Shown here piece by piece: positions 1 through 7,976 of a DNA stretch of 44,256 nt (position 1 is the stretch's first letter; every line of letters starts with the position of its first letter). Source of the stretch: Sphingomonas sp. (lineage in GTDB: Bacteria; Pseudomonadota; Alphaproteobacteria; Sphingomonadales; Sphingomonadaceae); NCBI RefSeq assembly GCF_013812825.1, contig NZ_JACCSU010000064.1:1-44256 (forward strand), read 5' to 3'. The notes under the pieces are model-generated. The model worked only from the letters and a program-made list of their open reading frames with translations. It was not told the origin of the DNA and ran no database searches. The translations under genes and the position numbers were made by a program.

Positions 1-366
1 CGCGCGAGCCACGCGCGCGCCGATTTGAACGCGGTCGCTTCGCGGCTTCGGCTCGAGGTGCTCGAGGATCGTGTCGAGCGGACCCGGGAAAAGCTCGCCA
101 CGCTGTGGAAAATGGCCGAGCTGGTCCATCCCGACCGGCCGCTGTCGAAAGGCTTCGCTCGAGTCACCAGCCGCGCTGGCAAAACCCTGACGCGCGCCTC
201 CGACGCGCTCGCCGAGCGGCTTGTGACCCTGCACTTCGGCGACGGCAAGGTCGACGCACTCGCCGGCGGGGAAGCGCGACAACCCGCTCCGAAACGGGTT
301 GAGCGCGGCCCGTCGCGCGCCTATCTCCCGCCCCAACCCGGCCTGTTCGACGAGCCGGAGGAGTAA
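1..366 (+). CDS. xseA: Exodeoxyribonuclease VII large subunit, C-terminal part (cut by window edge)
   Basis: The frame is open from the first base, so the start lies outside the window; about 121 residues remain. XseA is the large subunit of exonuclease VII, which degrades single-stranded DNA to oligonucleotides in the cytoplasm together with the small subunit XseB. The visible part carries the family's C-terminal signature: a helical Arg/Leu/Glu-rich stretch, then HPDRPLSKGFARVTS and, further on, LHFGDGKVDAL, matching the conserved 'P...L.+GYARV' and 'F.DG.V.A' tail of XseA. The catalytic and OB-fold parts are not in the window. The stop TAA is followed 5 bases later by the DUF2093 gene, whose ribosome binding site lies in the end of xseA, so the two are probably co-transcribed. 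Confidence 0.85.
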   Translation, partial: RASHARADLNAVASRLRLEVLEDRVERTREKLATLWKMAELVHPDRPLSKGFARVTSRAGKTLTRASDALAERLVTLHFGDGKVDALAGGEARQPAPKRVERGPSRAYLPPQPGLFDEPEE

Positions 367-371
367 GCCGA

Positions 372-587
372 ATGCTGATGAGGGGCGCCGGGAACATGGC
401 CCGGCTGCAGTATCTGCCGAGCACCTTCCGAGTGTTGTCGGACGGCGACCATGTCGTCTGTGCGGTGACCGGCGCCGCGATCCCGCTGCACGAGCTGCGC
501 TACTGGAGCGTCGAGCGGCAGGAGGCCTATGCCGACGCGGCGGCCAGCCTCAGGGCCGAGCAGCGTGCCGGCCCGTCTTCGCGGTAG
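372..587 (+). CDS. DUF2093 domain-containing protein
   Basis: A 71-residue protein with the DUF2093 pattern: YLPSTFRVL, then DGDHVVCAVTG, IPLHELRYW and RQEAYADA. The family is small, found in alphaproteobacteria, and has no known function; the conserved Cys-Ala-Val-Thr-Gly patch looks like a zinc-ribbon remnant with one Cys, but that is only an impression. The start at 372 is chosen because GGAGGAG lies 8 bases upstream, inside the 3' end of xseA; an in-frame ATG at 396 would also leave the whole domain intact. It follows xseA directly, a pairing I recall from other sphingomonads. Confidence 0.8.
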   Translation: MLMRGAGNMARLQYLPSTFRVLSDGDHVVCAVTGAAIPLHELRYWSVERQEAYADAAASLRAEQRAGPSSR

Positions 588-596
588 CCGACTGGC

Positions 597-1124
597 CTAG
601 CCGATCCGCTTGGCCTTGAATCCCGCCTGGCCGTTGACGCTGATCCGGAACACGCCAAGAAGACCGCGGCGAACGACGACCTTGTGCCCGCGCGCGGGTC
701 GAATGCCGAGCGGCGCGTCGTCGGTTTGAGTCCAGGTCGACCCGTCCGCCAGGCGGATCGTCCAGCCGCCGTCGGCATTGTTGGCGACCGCCGTGATGGT
801 GCTCTGGATTTCCTTGACCTCATTCTCATCGCCACCGAACAGCCCGCCGAAGCTCGGCACCGAAAAGCCGAACAGCGAGCGCCTCGCCGCGGTCGCTCGT
901 TCGCGGTCGATGACGACCAGGTCCCTGCGCGCCATGGCCTGGTTGAGGGTTGCGGTCTCGCGATCGAAGCACGCCAGACGTTGCGCCGCATCGGCCACTC
1001 CCCGGCAGCCGAGCAGCCGCTGGATCTGCGCTGGAGTCTTTGTCGAGTCCGCCCTGCGCTGCGCCGCTGCCGGCGTCGCCAGCAATGCCGCCGCCGCTGC
1101 CGCGAGGATGATTTTCCGTTTCAT
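597..1124 (-). CDS. Exported hypothetical protein
   Basis: A 175-residue protein starting MKRKIILAAAAAALLATPAAAQ, a clear signal peptide with cleavage likely after AAAQ. The start at 1124 is preferred over the longer frame because GGGAG lies about 10 bases upstream and the signal peptide begins exactly there. The mature protein has two Cys in LLGCRGVADAAQRLACFD, a pattern (C..........R..CFD) I associate with periplasmic proteins of unknown function in sphingomonads, then a Gly/Phe-rich linker and a beta-rich C-terminal half (TITAVANNADGGWTIRLADG, GHKVVVRRG) that could be an OB-like or SH3-like fold. It is divergent from the TonB receptor across a 225-base gap. No function is assigned. Confidence 0.7.
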   Translation of the reverse strand: MKRKIILAAAAAALLATPAAAQRRADSTKTPAQIQRLLGCRGVADAAQRLACFDRETATLNQAMARRDLVVIDRERATAARRSLFGFSVPSFGGLFGGDENEVKEIQSTITAVANNADGGWTIRLADGSTWTQTDDAPLGIRPARGHKVVVRRGLLGVFRISVNGQAGFKAKRIG

Positions 1125-1284
1125 TTGAAGCGTCTCCCTTGGCCACATTCCTATCGCCGACGGCCCCGCGAGGACAAGTGCACCCTGTTGCAAAATTGAG
1201 ACAACCGCCCGACAACTTCACGAGCCGACGATCCCGAACATTGCAAGCATCTCGCTGCTTCACCTATCAGGTAGGCAGTAACGG

Positions 1285-1296
1285 CAATTGGAATTG
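1285..1296. promoter_or_regulatory. Candidate operator: 12-bp palindrome upstream of the TonB receptor
   Basis: CAATTggAATTG is a perfect inverted repeat (5+2+5) 53 bases before the receptor start, in the 225-base gap between the divergent exported protein and the receptor. It is unusually AT-rich for this window. It may be an operator or only part of the untranslated leader. No convincing -35/-10 pair could be identified in this gap. Confidence 0.25.
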
Positions 1297-1349
1297 TCGC
1301 GGCACTGCGGCTGTGTCCCAGGCATGGCCCATCTAGGGGAAGAAATTTT

Positions 1350-4300
1350 ATGAAGCTCGATTTCCGCCAGCGCCTGCTCGCAACGACTCTCCTCGTTGGC
1401 GCCAGCATGGCTGCCACGCCCGCGTTCGGCCAGGAGGTCCCGCCGCCCGCACCTTGCGACCCCGGTTCGCCCAACTGCCCACCCGAGACGACCGCTCCGC
1501 TCGAGGGCACGACCATGGCGACGCAGACCCCGTCGGCCGAGGGCGAGAATGTCGAAACGACCCAGGACATCATCGTCACCGGTTCGCGCATTCCGCAGCC
1601 GAACCTGACGGCGGCCAGCCCGGTGACCGTGGTCACCTCGCAGGAAGTCAAGCTTCAGGGCACGACCCGCACCGAGGATCTGATCAACTCGCTGCCGCAG
1701 TCGTTCGCCGGCCAGGGCTCGAACATCTCCAACGGCGCCAGCGGCACCGCGACGGTCAACCTCCGAGGTCTCGGCACTTCGCGGACCCTGGTGCTGATCA
1801 ACGGCCGCCGCCAGCATCCGGGCAGTCCCCAGGACCCGGCGGCCGATCTTAACTTCATTCCCGCCGCGCTCATCAAGCGTGTCGACGTGCTGACCGGCGG
1901 CGCTTCGTCGGTGTACGGCGCCGACGCGGTCGCCGGCGTCGTCAACTTCATCATGGACACCGAGTTCCGCGGCCTTCGAATTGATGGCCAGGCCAGCGCG
2001 TTCATGCACCAGAATGACGGCAATGATGACATCCTCGCGGCCAACGACGCTCGCGGTTTCCGCTATCCGACTGGCCAGAGCGTCAACGGCGGGGCCCAGG
2101 ACATCTCGCTCTCGTTCGGCACCGGGTTCGACGACAACCGCGGCCACATCCTGGCCTACGCGACCTACCGCAACCAGAGCCCGGTGCTGCAGTCGACGCG
2201 CGACTACTCATTCTGCGCCTTGAACGGCCTTACCGAGTCGCAAATCACAACCACGGGCCGCCGGTTCGGCTGTTCCGGGTCGGCGACTTCGGCGACCGGC
2301 AGCTTCTTTAGGATCCAAACCGGCGGCGCTTTCCAGGTGCAGGGCAACCAGTTCGTGCCCGGCATCACGCCGTTCAACTTCAATCCCTACAACTATTTCC
2401 AGCGACCGGACGAGCGATACACGCTCGGCGGGTTCGCGGAATATGAGATCAGCGACGTCGCCAAGCCGTACCTGGAAGCGATGTTCATGAACGACAGGAC
2501 GGACGCCGTGATCGCGCCGTCGGGCAACTTCTTCGCGACCAACACCATCAATTGCGACAACCCGCTGCTGTCGGCACAGCAGCTCTCGGTGATCTGCCAG
2601 ACGGAAAACTTGGTCGGCTTCGATCCCGGCCGTGCCGACAACCCTGCCACTCCCGTGAATGAGTTCCGTCCGCCTAGCCCGCCCACGGTCTTCACCGACC
2701 CGCTCGGCAACACCTTCACCCGGGCAGCCGTCTATACCGCTCGCCGTAACGTCGAAGGCGGCGGTCGACAGGACGACCTCGAGCACACCAGCTACCGAGT
2801 GGTCACCGGCCTTCGCGGCGATCTCGACCCGGGCCTCGCGTACAACGTTTACGGCCTGTTCGGTAAAACCAATATGGCCGAGACCTACCGCAACGATTTC
2901 TCGATCCGGCGCATCGGCCTTGCGCAGGATGTTGTGACCGATCCGGCCACCGGCCAGCCGGTCTGCCGTTCGGTGCTGATCGCCCGGGCGGATCCCTCGA
3001 ACCCTGCCGGCGACCCGAACTGCGTCCCGTACAACATCTTTACGACCGGCGGAGTCACTCCGGAAGCGCTTGACTTTCTCCAGACGCCAGGACTTGCGCG
3101 CGGCGACGTCCAGTTGAAAACGGCCCAGATCGACTTCACCGTCCTCGGCGGCGAATATGGACTGCAGTCGCCGTGGTCCGATCGCGGCATCAGCGCCAAC
3201 GTCGGCGGAGGTTATTCCAAGCATTCGCTTCGCTTCGAGACCGACCTTGCTTTCTCGACCGGCGACCTCGCGGGTCAGGGCGGGCCGACCATTGGGGTGA
3301 ACGGTGACTTTGATGTCCGCGAGCTGTTCGGCGAGATCGAGCTGCCGATCGTCAGCAACAGCTTCATCGAGGAGTTCACGGTCCGCGCCGGCTACCGCAA
3401 ATCCTGGTATCATGTCGACGACAACCGCTTCTCGACCGACACCTACAAGCTCGAGGCCGAGCTGGCGCCAATCCGGGATGTGCGCCTGCGCGGCAGCTAT
3501 AACCGCGCGGTTCGGGCTCCCAACGTGATCGAGTTGTTCTCAGCGCAGTCGATCGGCCTTGGCGGCACGGCCGACCCCTGCGCGGGCGACTTCAATCCGG
3601 CGACGCCAGCCACCGCACCGACCGCGACGCTGGCGCAGTGCCAACTGACCGGTGTCACCGCTGCCCAATTTGGTAACATCACGGAGAACCCGGCCAACCA
3701 GTACCAGTCGCTGTTCGGCGGCAACCCTGACCTCGAGCCGGAAGTGGCGGACTCCTATACGTTCGGCCTGGTGCTTCAGCCGCGCTGGATTCCCGGGTTG
3801 GCGTTCACGGTCGACTATTTCGACATCAAGCTTGAAAACGCCATCGGAGTGATCGGTTTCGACACGATCATAACCCAGTGCATCAACACCGGAGACCCGT
3901 TCTTCTGCTCGCGGATCAATCGTAATCCGGGCAACGCCTCGCTGTTCATCGGCAATGGGTTTATCACCGACATCAACACCAATACCGGTGGCCTGCAAAC
4001 CAAGGGCTTCGACTTCCAGGCCTCCTATGCAAGGCAGATCGGGCGGATGGGCAATCTCAACGCCAGCTTCGTCGGCACCTTGCTGCAGGATCTCGACGTC
4101 AACCCGACGGCTGACATTGTCTACGACTGCGCAAGCTATTTCGGCACCCAGTGCGGCACTCCCAATCCCAAGTGGCGGCACAAGTTCCGGCTTGGCTTCA
4201 CGCTTCCCAACGGCATTGGCTTGTCGGGTCAGTGGAGATACTTCTCGGCAGTCCGGAACGATGCTCTTAGCGAAGACGAAACGCTGAGCGCAGGGGCGCC

Positions 4301-4532
4301 ACACCCGGCCAACAACAAGCTGAACAAGCGAAGTTACTTCGACCTTGCGATGCAGGCCCGGATCACCGACCGGTACAATTTCCGGGTCGGCGCCAACAAC
4401 ATCTTCGACAGGGATCCGCCGGTGGCTGGCCAGCAAGTGGTGCCCGCCGGCTTCGGCAACGGCAACACCTTCCCGCAGGTCTACGACGCCCTCGGTCGGT
4501 ACCTGTTCGCCGGCTTCACCGTCGACTTCTAA
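1350..4532 (+). CDS. TonB-dependent receptor
   Basis: A 1060-residue outer-membrane receptor. A signal peptide (residues 1-27, ending PAFGQ) is followed by a Pro/Thr-rich linker, a TonB-box-like DIIVTGSRIP near residue 75, the plug domain (NLRGLGTSRTLVLINGRR; LTGGASSVYGADAVAGVVN) and a long beta-barrel ending in Phe (FAGFTVDF), as usual for outer-membrane barrels. Such receptors import large or scarce substrates using the TonB-ExbB-ExbD proton-motive system. AGGGGAAG lies just before the ATG. A strong terminator follows the gene, so it may be transcribed apart from the two TPR oxygenases downstream. The substrate cannot be read from sequence; the neighbourhood suggests a peptide or modified compound, which is inference. 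The family is of the large type with NLRGLG and Asn-rich barrel typical of sphingomonads and Caulobacter. Confidence 0.93.
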   Translation: MKLDFRQRLLATTLLVGASMAATPAFGQEVPPPAPCDPGSPNCPPETTAPLEGTTMATQTPSAEGENVETTQDIIVTGSRIPQPNLTAASPVTVVTSQEVKLQGTTRTEDLINSLPQSFAGQGSNISNGASGTATVNLRGLGTSRTLVLINGRRQHPGSPQDPAADLNFIPAALIKRVDVLTGGASSVYGADAVAGVVNFIMDTEFRGLRIDGQASAFMHQNDGNDDILAANDARGFRYPTGQSVNGGAQDISLSFGTGFDDNRGHILAYATYRNQSPVLQSTRDYSFCALNGLTESQITTTGRRFGCSGSATSATGSFFRIQTGGAFQVQGNQFVPGITPFNFNPYNYFQRPDERYTLGGFAEYEISDVAKPYLEAMFMNDRTDAVIAPSGNFFATNTINCDNPLLSAQQLSVICQTENLVGFDPGRADNPATPVNEFRPPSPPTVFTDPLGNTFTRAAVYTARRNVEGGGRQDDLEHTSYRVVTGLRGDLDPGLAYNVYGLFGKTNMAETYRNDFSIRRIGLAQDVVTDPATGQPVCRSVLIARADPSNPAGDPNCVPYNIFTTGGVTPEALDFLQTPGLARGDVQLKTAQIDFTVLGGEYGLQSPWSDRGISANVGGGYSKHSLRFETDLAFSTGDLAGQGGPTIGVNGDFDVRELFGEIELPIVSNSFIEEFTVRAGYRKSWYHVDDNRFSTDTYKLEAELAPIRDVRLRGSYNRAVRAPNVIELFSAQSIGLGGTADPCAGDFNPATPATAPTATLAQCQLTGVTAAQFGNITENPANQYQSLFGGNPDLEPEVADSYTFGLVLQPRWIPGLAFTVDYFDIKLENAIGVIGFDTIITQCINTGDPFFCSRINRNPGNASLFIGNGFITDINTNTGGLQTKGFDFQASYARQIGRMGNLNASFVGTLLQDLDVNPTADIVYDCASYFGTQCGTPNPKWRHKFRLGFTLPNGIGLSGQWRYFSAVRNDALSEDETLSAGAPHPANNKLNKRSYFDLAMQARITDRYNFRVGANNIFDRDPPVAGQQVVPAGFGNGNTFPQVYDALGRYLFAGFTVDF

Positions 4533-4553
4533 GTCGAAGGTCGAACAAGCAAG

Positions 4554-4588
4554 CGGCGGGCCTCGAAAGAGGTCCGCCGTTTTCTTTT
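4554..4588 (+). terminator. Rho-independent terminator after the TonB receptor
   Basis: An 11-bp stem (CGGCGGGCCTC with GAGGTCCGCCG, one G-T pair) closed by a GAAA tetraloop and followed directly by TTTTCTTTT. It lies 21 bases after the receptor stop and 26 bases before the next gene, so the oxygenase genes either use read-through or their own promoter. Confidence 0.9.
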
Positions 4589-4614
4589 GCGCCACGAGCG
4601 GGCAATAACCATCC

Positions 4615-5769
4615 ATGGCCAAGACTGCGCCGACGCTCGAAGACATGGCCGATCAGGCGGCTGCCGCGGGCGATCCGTCGGCCGCGGCTCGCTTGCTCGA
4701 GCAGGCCATCGGCGAAAAAGCCGATAATCCTCGGTTGTGGACGAAGCTGTCGGCGATGCGTCGCGCAACCGGCGACACGGCGGGTGCGCTCGAGGCGATC
4801 GACCGCGTGCTCGCGCTGAACCCGCTCGACTTCTCCGGGCTGCTCGCGCGCGCCGTGTTGCTCGACCGCGCCGGCGACCCTCGCGCCGGCGAAGCATTCA
4901 GCCGCGCGGTCGCGCAAGCCCCAGACGGCGATGAGATCCCCGAAGCGATGGCCGCTGCGCTCGCCCATGCCCGCCTCAAGAGCGAACAGCATCAGTCGCG
5001 GACCGAGGAGCGGCTGCTGACCGCGGTGCCGCGCGGCCTTGGCCCCGCCGAGCGGCGCCGGATAGAACGATTCATTTCCAACAGCGCCCGCCGGACCCGG
5101 CATTTTCATCAGGAGCCGACGCACTTCCATTATCCGGGCTTGCCGGAACTGGACTTCCACGATGCCGAAGGATTCCCGGCGCTCGCAAAGCTCGAGGGCA
5201 GCATTGGAGCCATCCGCGCCGAATTCGATGCTCTGATCGCCGCCGAGGCGGCCGAGATGGTGCCTTATGTCCAATATTCCGAGCAAGTGCCATTGAGGCA
5301 GTGGAAGGCGCTCAACTTCAGCCGCGACTGGACCGCGATCCATCTGCTTCAGAACGGCCGCCGGGTCGAAGCAAACGCGCGGCACTGCCCGCGAACGCTC
5401 GAGGCGCTTTCAGCCTTGCCGCAGCCGCACGTGCCGGGGGCCTGTCCCAACGCGATGTTCTCGCTGCTCGCGCCACACACGCGCATTCCGCCGCACACCG
5501 GGGTCGCCAACACGCGCCTGGTTTGTCACCTCGCACTGATCGTGCCACCGGCATGCGGCTTCCGGGTCGGCGACACGACGGTGCAATGGAAAGAGGGTGA
5601 GGCGTTCGTGTTCGACGACACGATCGAGCACGAGGCGTGGAACGACAGCGATCAGCTGCGTGTGGTGCTGATCGCCGATTTGTGGCCGCCGGCGCTGGGC
5701 GAGGCCGAGCGCGAGGCGGTCGCGGCGGTCATTGCGGCGGCCGGCGTCAGCTTCGGCGGCGGGATGTAG
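4615..5769 (+). CDS. TPR protein with aspartyl/asparaginyl beta-hydroxylase domain
   Basis: A 384-residue protein. Residues 1-115 form about three TPR-like helical pairs (NPRLWTKLSAMRRATGD, ALEAIDRVLALNPLD). Residues 215-358 match the aspartyl/asparaginyl beta-hydroxylase family (PF05118), an Fe(II)/2-oxoglutarate dioxygenase that hydroxylates Asp or Asn side chains in proteins or peptides. Candidate metal ligands are His294 (IPPHTG) and His339 (TIEHEAWN), with Arg349 (LRVV) for 2-oxoglutarate; this spacing is like that of the human AspH domain. There is no signal peptide, so it acts in the cytoplasm. The start codon has only a weak upstream GAGCGGG. The next gene begins 2 bases after its stop, so the two oxygenases form an operon. 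The TPR part probably binds a partner or substrate. Confidence 0.88.
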   Translation: MAKTAPTLEDMADQAAAAGDPSAAARLLEQAIGEKADNPRLWTKLSAMRRATGDTAGALEAIDRVLALNPLDFSGLLARAVLLDRAGDPRAGEAFSRAVAQAPDGDEIPEAMAAALAHARLKSEQHQSRTEERLLTAVPRGLGPAERRRIERFISNSARRTRHFHQEPTHFHYPGLPELDFHDAEGFPALAKLEGSIGAIRAEFDALIAAEAAEMVPYVQYSEQVPLRQWKALNFSRDWTAIHLLQNGRRVEANARHCPRTLEALSALPQPHVPGACPNAMFSLLAPHTRIPPHTGVANTRLVCHLALIVPPACGFRVGDTTVQWKEGEAFVFDDTIEHEAWNDSDQLRVVLIADLWPPALGEAEREAVAAVIAAAGVSFGGGM

Positions 5770-5771
5770 CC

Positions 5772-7286
5772 ATGTCTAGCACGCTCAAGCCCGCGCCCAA
5801 TCCCGAGCAGGTGGTCAACGACACCATCGCGGCGCTCAAGACACCGCGTTCGGCCGCAATGCTGCCGGACATCGAGCGCGCGCTTCGCCAGGCACCGAAG
5901 GATGCGCGGCTGTGGCACCTCAAGGGCCTGATCCACCGCTCGCAGGACCGGCGCGAGCTGGCGATCCCGGCGCTGCAACGCGCTGCCGAGCTCGCTCCTA
6001 ACGTGCCGCTGATCGCCCACGGGCTTGCCCGGACTCTCAGCGAAGCCGGGCTGCCGAGCGTCGACGCCTATGCCCGCGCGCTTCAGCTCTCTCCCGGCAA
6101 TACGACGCTTCTCGCCGGGCTGGTGTCCGCACTGATCGCGGAGCGGCGGATCGCGGACGCCATCGCAGGATTGGAACGAGGGCTGGAGCGCTCGCCGCAA
6201 TGGACCGAAGGCCACGAGCTGCTTTCCAACCTGCGCTGGCTCGAGGGGGAGCGGGATGGCTTTGCCCGAAGCTTCGACGAGGCGTTGCAGCTGCATCCCG
6301 GCGATCTTGCCCTCCGCCGCCAGCAAATCGTGACTTTGCTCCACGCGGAGCTTTACGACGACGTTCTCAGCCGGATCGCCGAGGGACGGCGCACGCTCGG
6401 CGACAACATATTGTTCGACGTCAACGAAGCGATCGTCTGGTCCGAAACCGGCGATCCGGAGCGGGCCGGCTCGCTCTTCGAGCGGGTCAAGGATGTTGCC
6501 GACGGATCGGCGCAGATCCGGCGGGTTCGGCATCTGCTCCGCTATGGCCGGCCACGCGATGCCGTGGCGGTTATGGAGCCATGGCTCAAGAGCGCCGAGG
6601 CGTTCGGCTTTTGGCCCTATGCGGCCACCGCCTGGCGGATGACCGGCGATCCGCGCAGCGAGTGGCTCGAAGGCGACGAGCGCTTCGTCGGCATCTACGA
6701 CATTGCCGACCGGTTGCCGCCGCTCGACAGGCTCGCCGACACGCTCCGCGCTCTGCACACGACCAAGGGACAGCCGCTGGTGCAATCGGTCCGCGGCGGC
6801 ACGCAGACCGACGGCCACCTGTTCCAGCTGATCGACCCGACCATCGTCGCTCTGCGCGAGGCGATTCGCGAGACCGTTCGCGAGCATGTTGCGCGCTTGC
6901 CCGCCCGCGACCCCGGCCACCCGCTGCTCGCTTCGCCGCGCGAGCCGGTCGCTTTTTCCGGCGCCTGGTCGGTCCGCCTTCAGGCGGGCGGCTTTCATTC
7001 CAACCATGTCCATCCGATGGGCTGGATCAGCTCGGCCTTGTATATCGTGCTTCCGCCCGACCTTGGCGAAGGCGAGGCCGGTTGGCTGGCGCTCGGCGAG
7101 CCGCGGACCTCCTCCTTTCCGATCGACCTGCCGCCGACCCGGCTCATCGAGCCCAAGCCCGGCCGACTCGCGCTGTTCCCATCGTGGATGTGGCACGGCA
7201 CCCGCCCGTTCGGTGCCGGCGAGCGTCTGACCGTCGCCTTCGATGTCGCCGTCCCGCAATCAGCCCAACGAACTCCAAGGCCCTGA
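5772..7286 (+). CDS. TPR protein with putative 2OG-Fe(II) oxygenase domain
   Basis: A 504-residue protein whose ATG lies 2 bases after the preceding stop; longer in-frame starts inside the upstream gene are rejected as out-of-frame low-complexity sequence. Residues 35-300 are TPR repeats (DARLWHLKGLIHRSQDR, ALQRAAELAPN, ARALQLSPGN, ALQLHPGD). Residues 395-495 match the 2OG-Fe(II) oxygenase family PF13759: GGFHSNHVHPMGWISSALY, a strand-rich middle, then LFPSWMWHGTRPF and ERLTVAFDV. Probable metal ligands are in His412-Val-His414 and His475, with Arg485 for 2-oxoglutarate. Family members often carry TPRs, and their substrates are unknown. No signal peptide. Together with the upstream hydroxylase and the TPR sulfotransferase it suggests serial modification of one target, which is inference. 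Confidence 0.87.
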   Translation: MSSTLKPAPNPEQVVNDTIAALKTPRSAAMLPDIERALRQAPKDARLWHLKGLIHRSQDRRELAIPALQRAAELAPNVPLIAHGLARTLSEAGLPSVDAYARALQLSPGNTTLLAGLVSALIAERRIADAIAGLERGLERSPQWTEGHELLSNLRWLEGERDGFARSFDEALQLHPGDLALRRQQIVTLLHAELYDDVLSRIAEGRRTLGDNILFDVNEAIVWSETGDPERAGSLFERVKDVADGSAQIRRVRHLLRYGRPRDAVAVMEPWLKSAEAFGFWPYAATAWRMTGDPRSEWLEGDERFVGIYDIADRLPPLDRLADTLRALHTTKGQPLVQSVRGGTQTDGHLFQLIDPTIVALREAIRETVREHVARLPARDPGHPLLASPREPVAFSGAWSVRLQAGGFHSNHVHPMGWISSALYIVLPPDLGEGEAGWLALGEPRTSSFPIDLPPTRLIEPKPGRLALFPSWMWHGTRPFGAGERLTVAFDVAVPQSAQRTPRP

Positions 7287-7293
7287 CGAGAAT

Positions 7294-7322
7294 TGCCTGG
7301 GATGGTCGAGTCGACTATAAAG
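7294..7322 (+). promoter_or_regulatory. Sigma70-like promoter before the first small secreted protein
   Basis: TTGCCT (7294-7299) and TATAAG (7317-7322) are separated by 17 bases, 57 bases upstream of the ATG at 7379. The match is good for a housekeeping promoter, and it stands just after the oxygenase operon, so the small proteins can be transcribed independently. Confidence 0.5.
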
Positions 7323-7378
7323 GGCTGGATTATCCGGCCCTCGAGCCCTGCGCTGGCATTTATCTTGGAGTTCGTAAC

Positions 7379-7645
7379 ATGCTGAAGTCACTGACCATCG
7401 CGGCGCTCGTGATCACCGCAGGGTCGCCCGCGCTCGCCCAGACAGCATCCTCGAACGCGGCTCCAGCCACCGCAAAAGCCAAGGACCCGAATCGCAAGAT
7501 CTGCGAAAAGATCGAAAAAATCGGCTCGCGCCTGAACATCGTCCGGGTCTGTATGACTGCCGCGCAGTGGGAAGAGCAGAAGCGCGAGAATCGCGAGCAC
7601 TTCGAACGCGTGCAGAGGGTCGTCAACCAGTCGCCTTCCAACTAA
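7379..7645 (+). CDS. Small secreted protein with paired Cys, copy 1
   Basis: An 88-residue protein. Residues 1-21 are a signal peptide (MLKSLTIAALVITAGSPALAQ). The mature part is Lys/Arg-rich and contains KAKDPNRKIC, then EKIGSRL, VRVCMTAAQW and a charged helix. The pattern 'D..RKIC...E..GSRL...R.CMTA.QW..Q' is shared with the next gene and, as I recall, with many small alphaproteobacterial proteins of unknown function; the two Cys could pair in the periplasm. TTGGAG upstream of the ATG acts as a ribosome binding site, and a promoter candidate is at 7294. The position beside two hydroxylases and a sulfotransferase makes it a possible substrate, but nothing in the sequence proves that. Confidence 0.8.
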   Translation: MLKSLTIAALVITAGSPALAQTASSNAAPATAKAKDPNRKICEKIEKIGSRLNIVRVCMTAAQWEEQKRENREHFERVQRVVNQSPSN

Positions 7646-7724
7646 CGGCTTGCCCAACTGAATGATTTCAGGGTGGCGGCTCGGCTGCCGACGGCCATAC
7701 TTTACGAAATTCCGAGGAGTTCAA

Positions 7725-7976
7725 ATGCTTAAGCCGCTCGCGATCTTCGTCCTGCTGATGGCCTCGGCTCCGGCGCTCGCCGCGCCGCCGGCATCGTCGG
7801 AGGCCAAGGCCAAGGACCCGAAGCGCAAGATCTGCCAACCGGTCGAGGAGACCGGCTCGAGGCTCAGCTCGAAGCGGATCTGCATGACCGCCGAGCAGTG
7901 GGCGGCGCAGAACCGCGGTACGCGCGACAGCGCCAAGCGCTCCGAGAAGCCGTCGGCCAACGCCGGCGGCAATTAA
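7725..7976 (+). CDS. Small secreted protein with paired Cys, copy 2
   Basis: An 83-residue paralogue of the preceding gene. Signal peptide MLKPLAIFVLLMASAPALA, then EAKAKDPKRKIC, EETGSRL, KRICMTAEQW and a basic Ser/Ala/Asn-rich tail. GAGGAG 7 bases before the ATG fixes the start; a longer in-frame start at 7662 has no such site and would bury the signal peptide. The mature cores of the two copies share the Cys spacing and the KAKDP, RKIC, GSRL and CMTA.QW blocks, so this is a local duplication. Its stop overlaps by 4 bases the stop of the convergent TPR sulfotransferase. Confidence 0.8.
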   Translation: MLKPLAIFVLLMASAPALAAPPASSEAKAKDPKRKICQPVEETGSRLSSKRICMTAEQWAAQNRGTRDSAKRSEKPSANAGGN

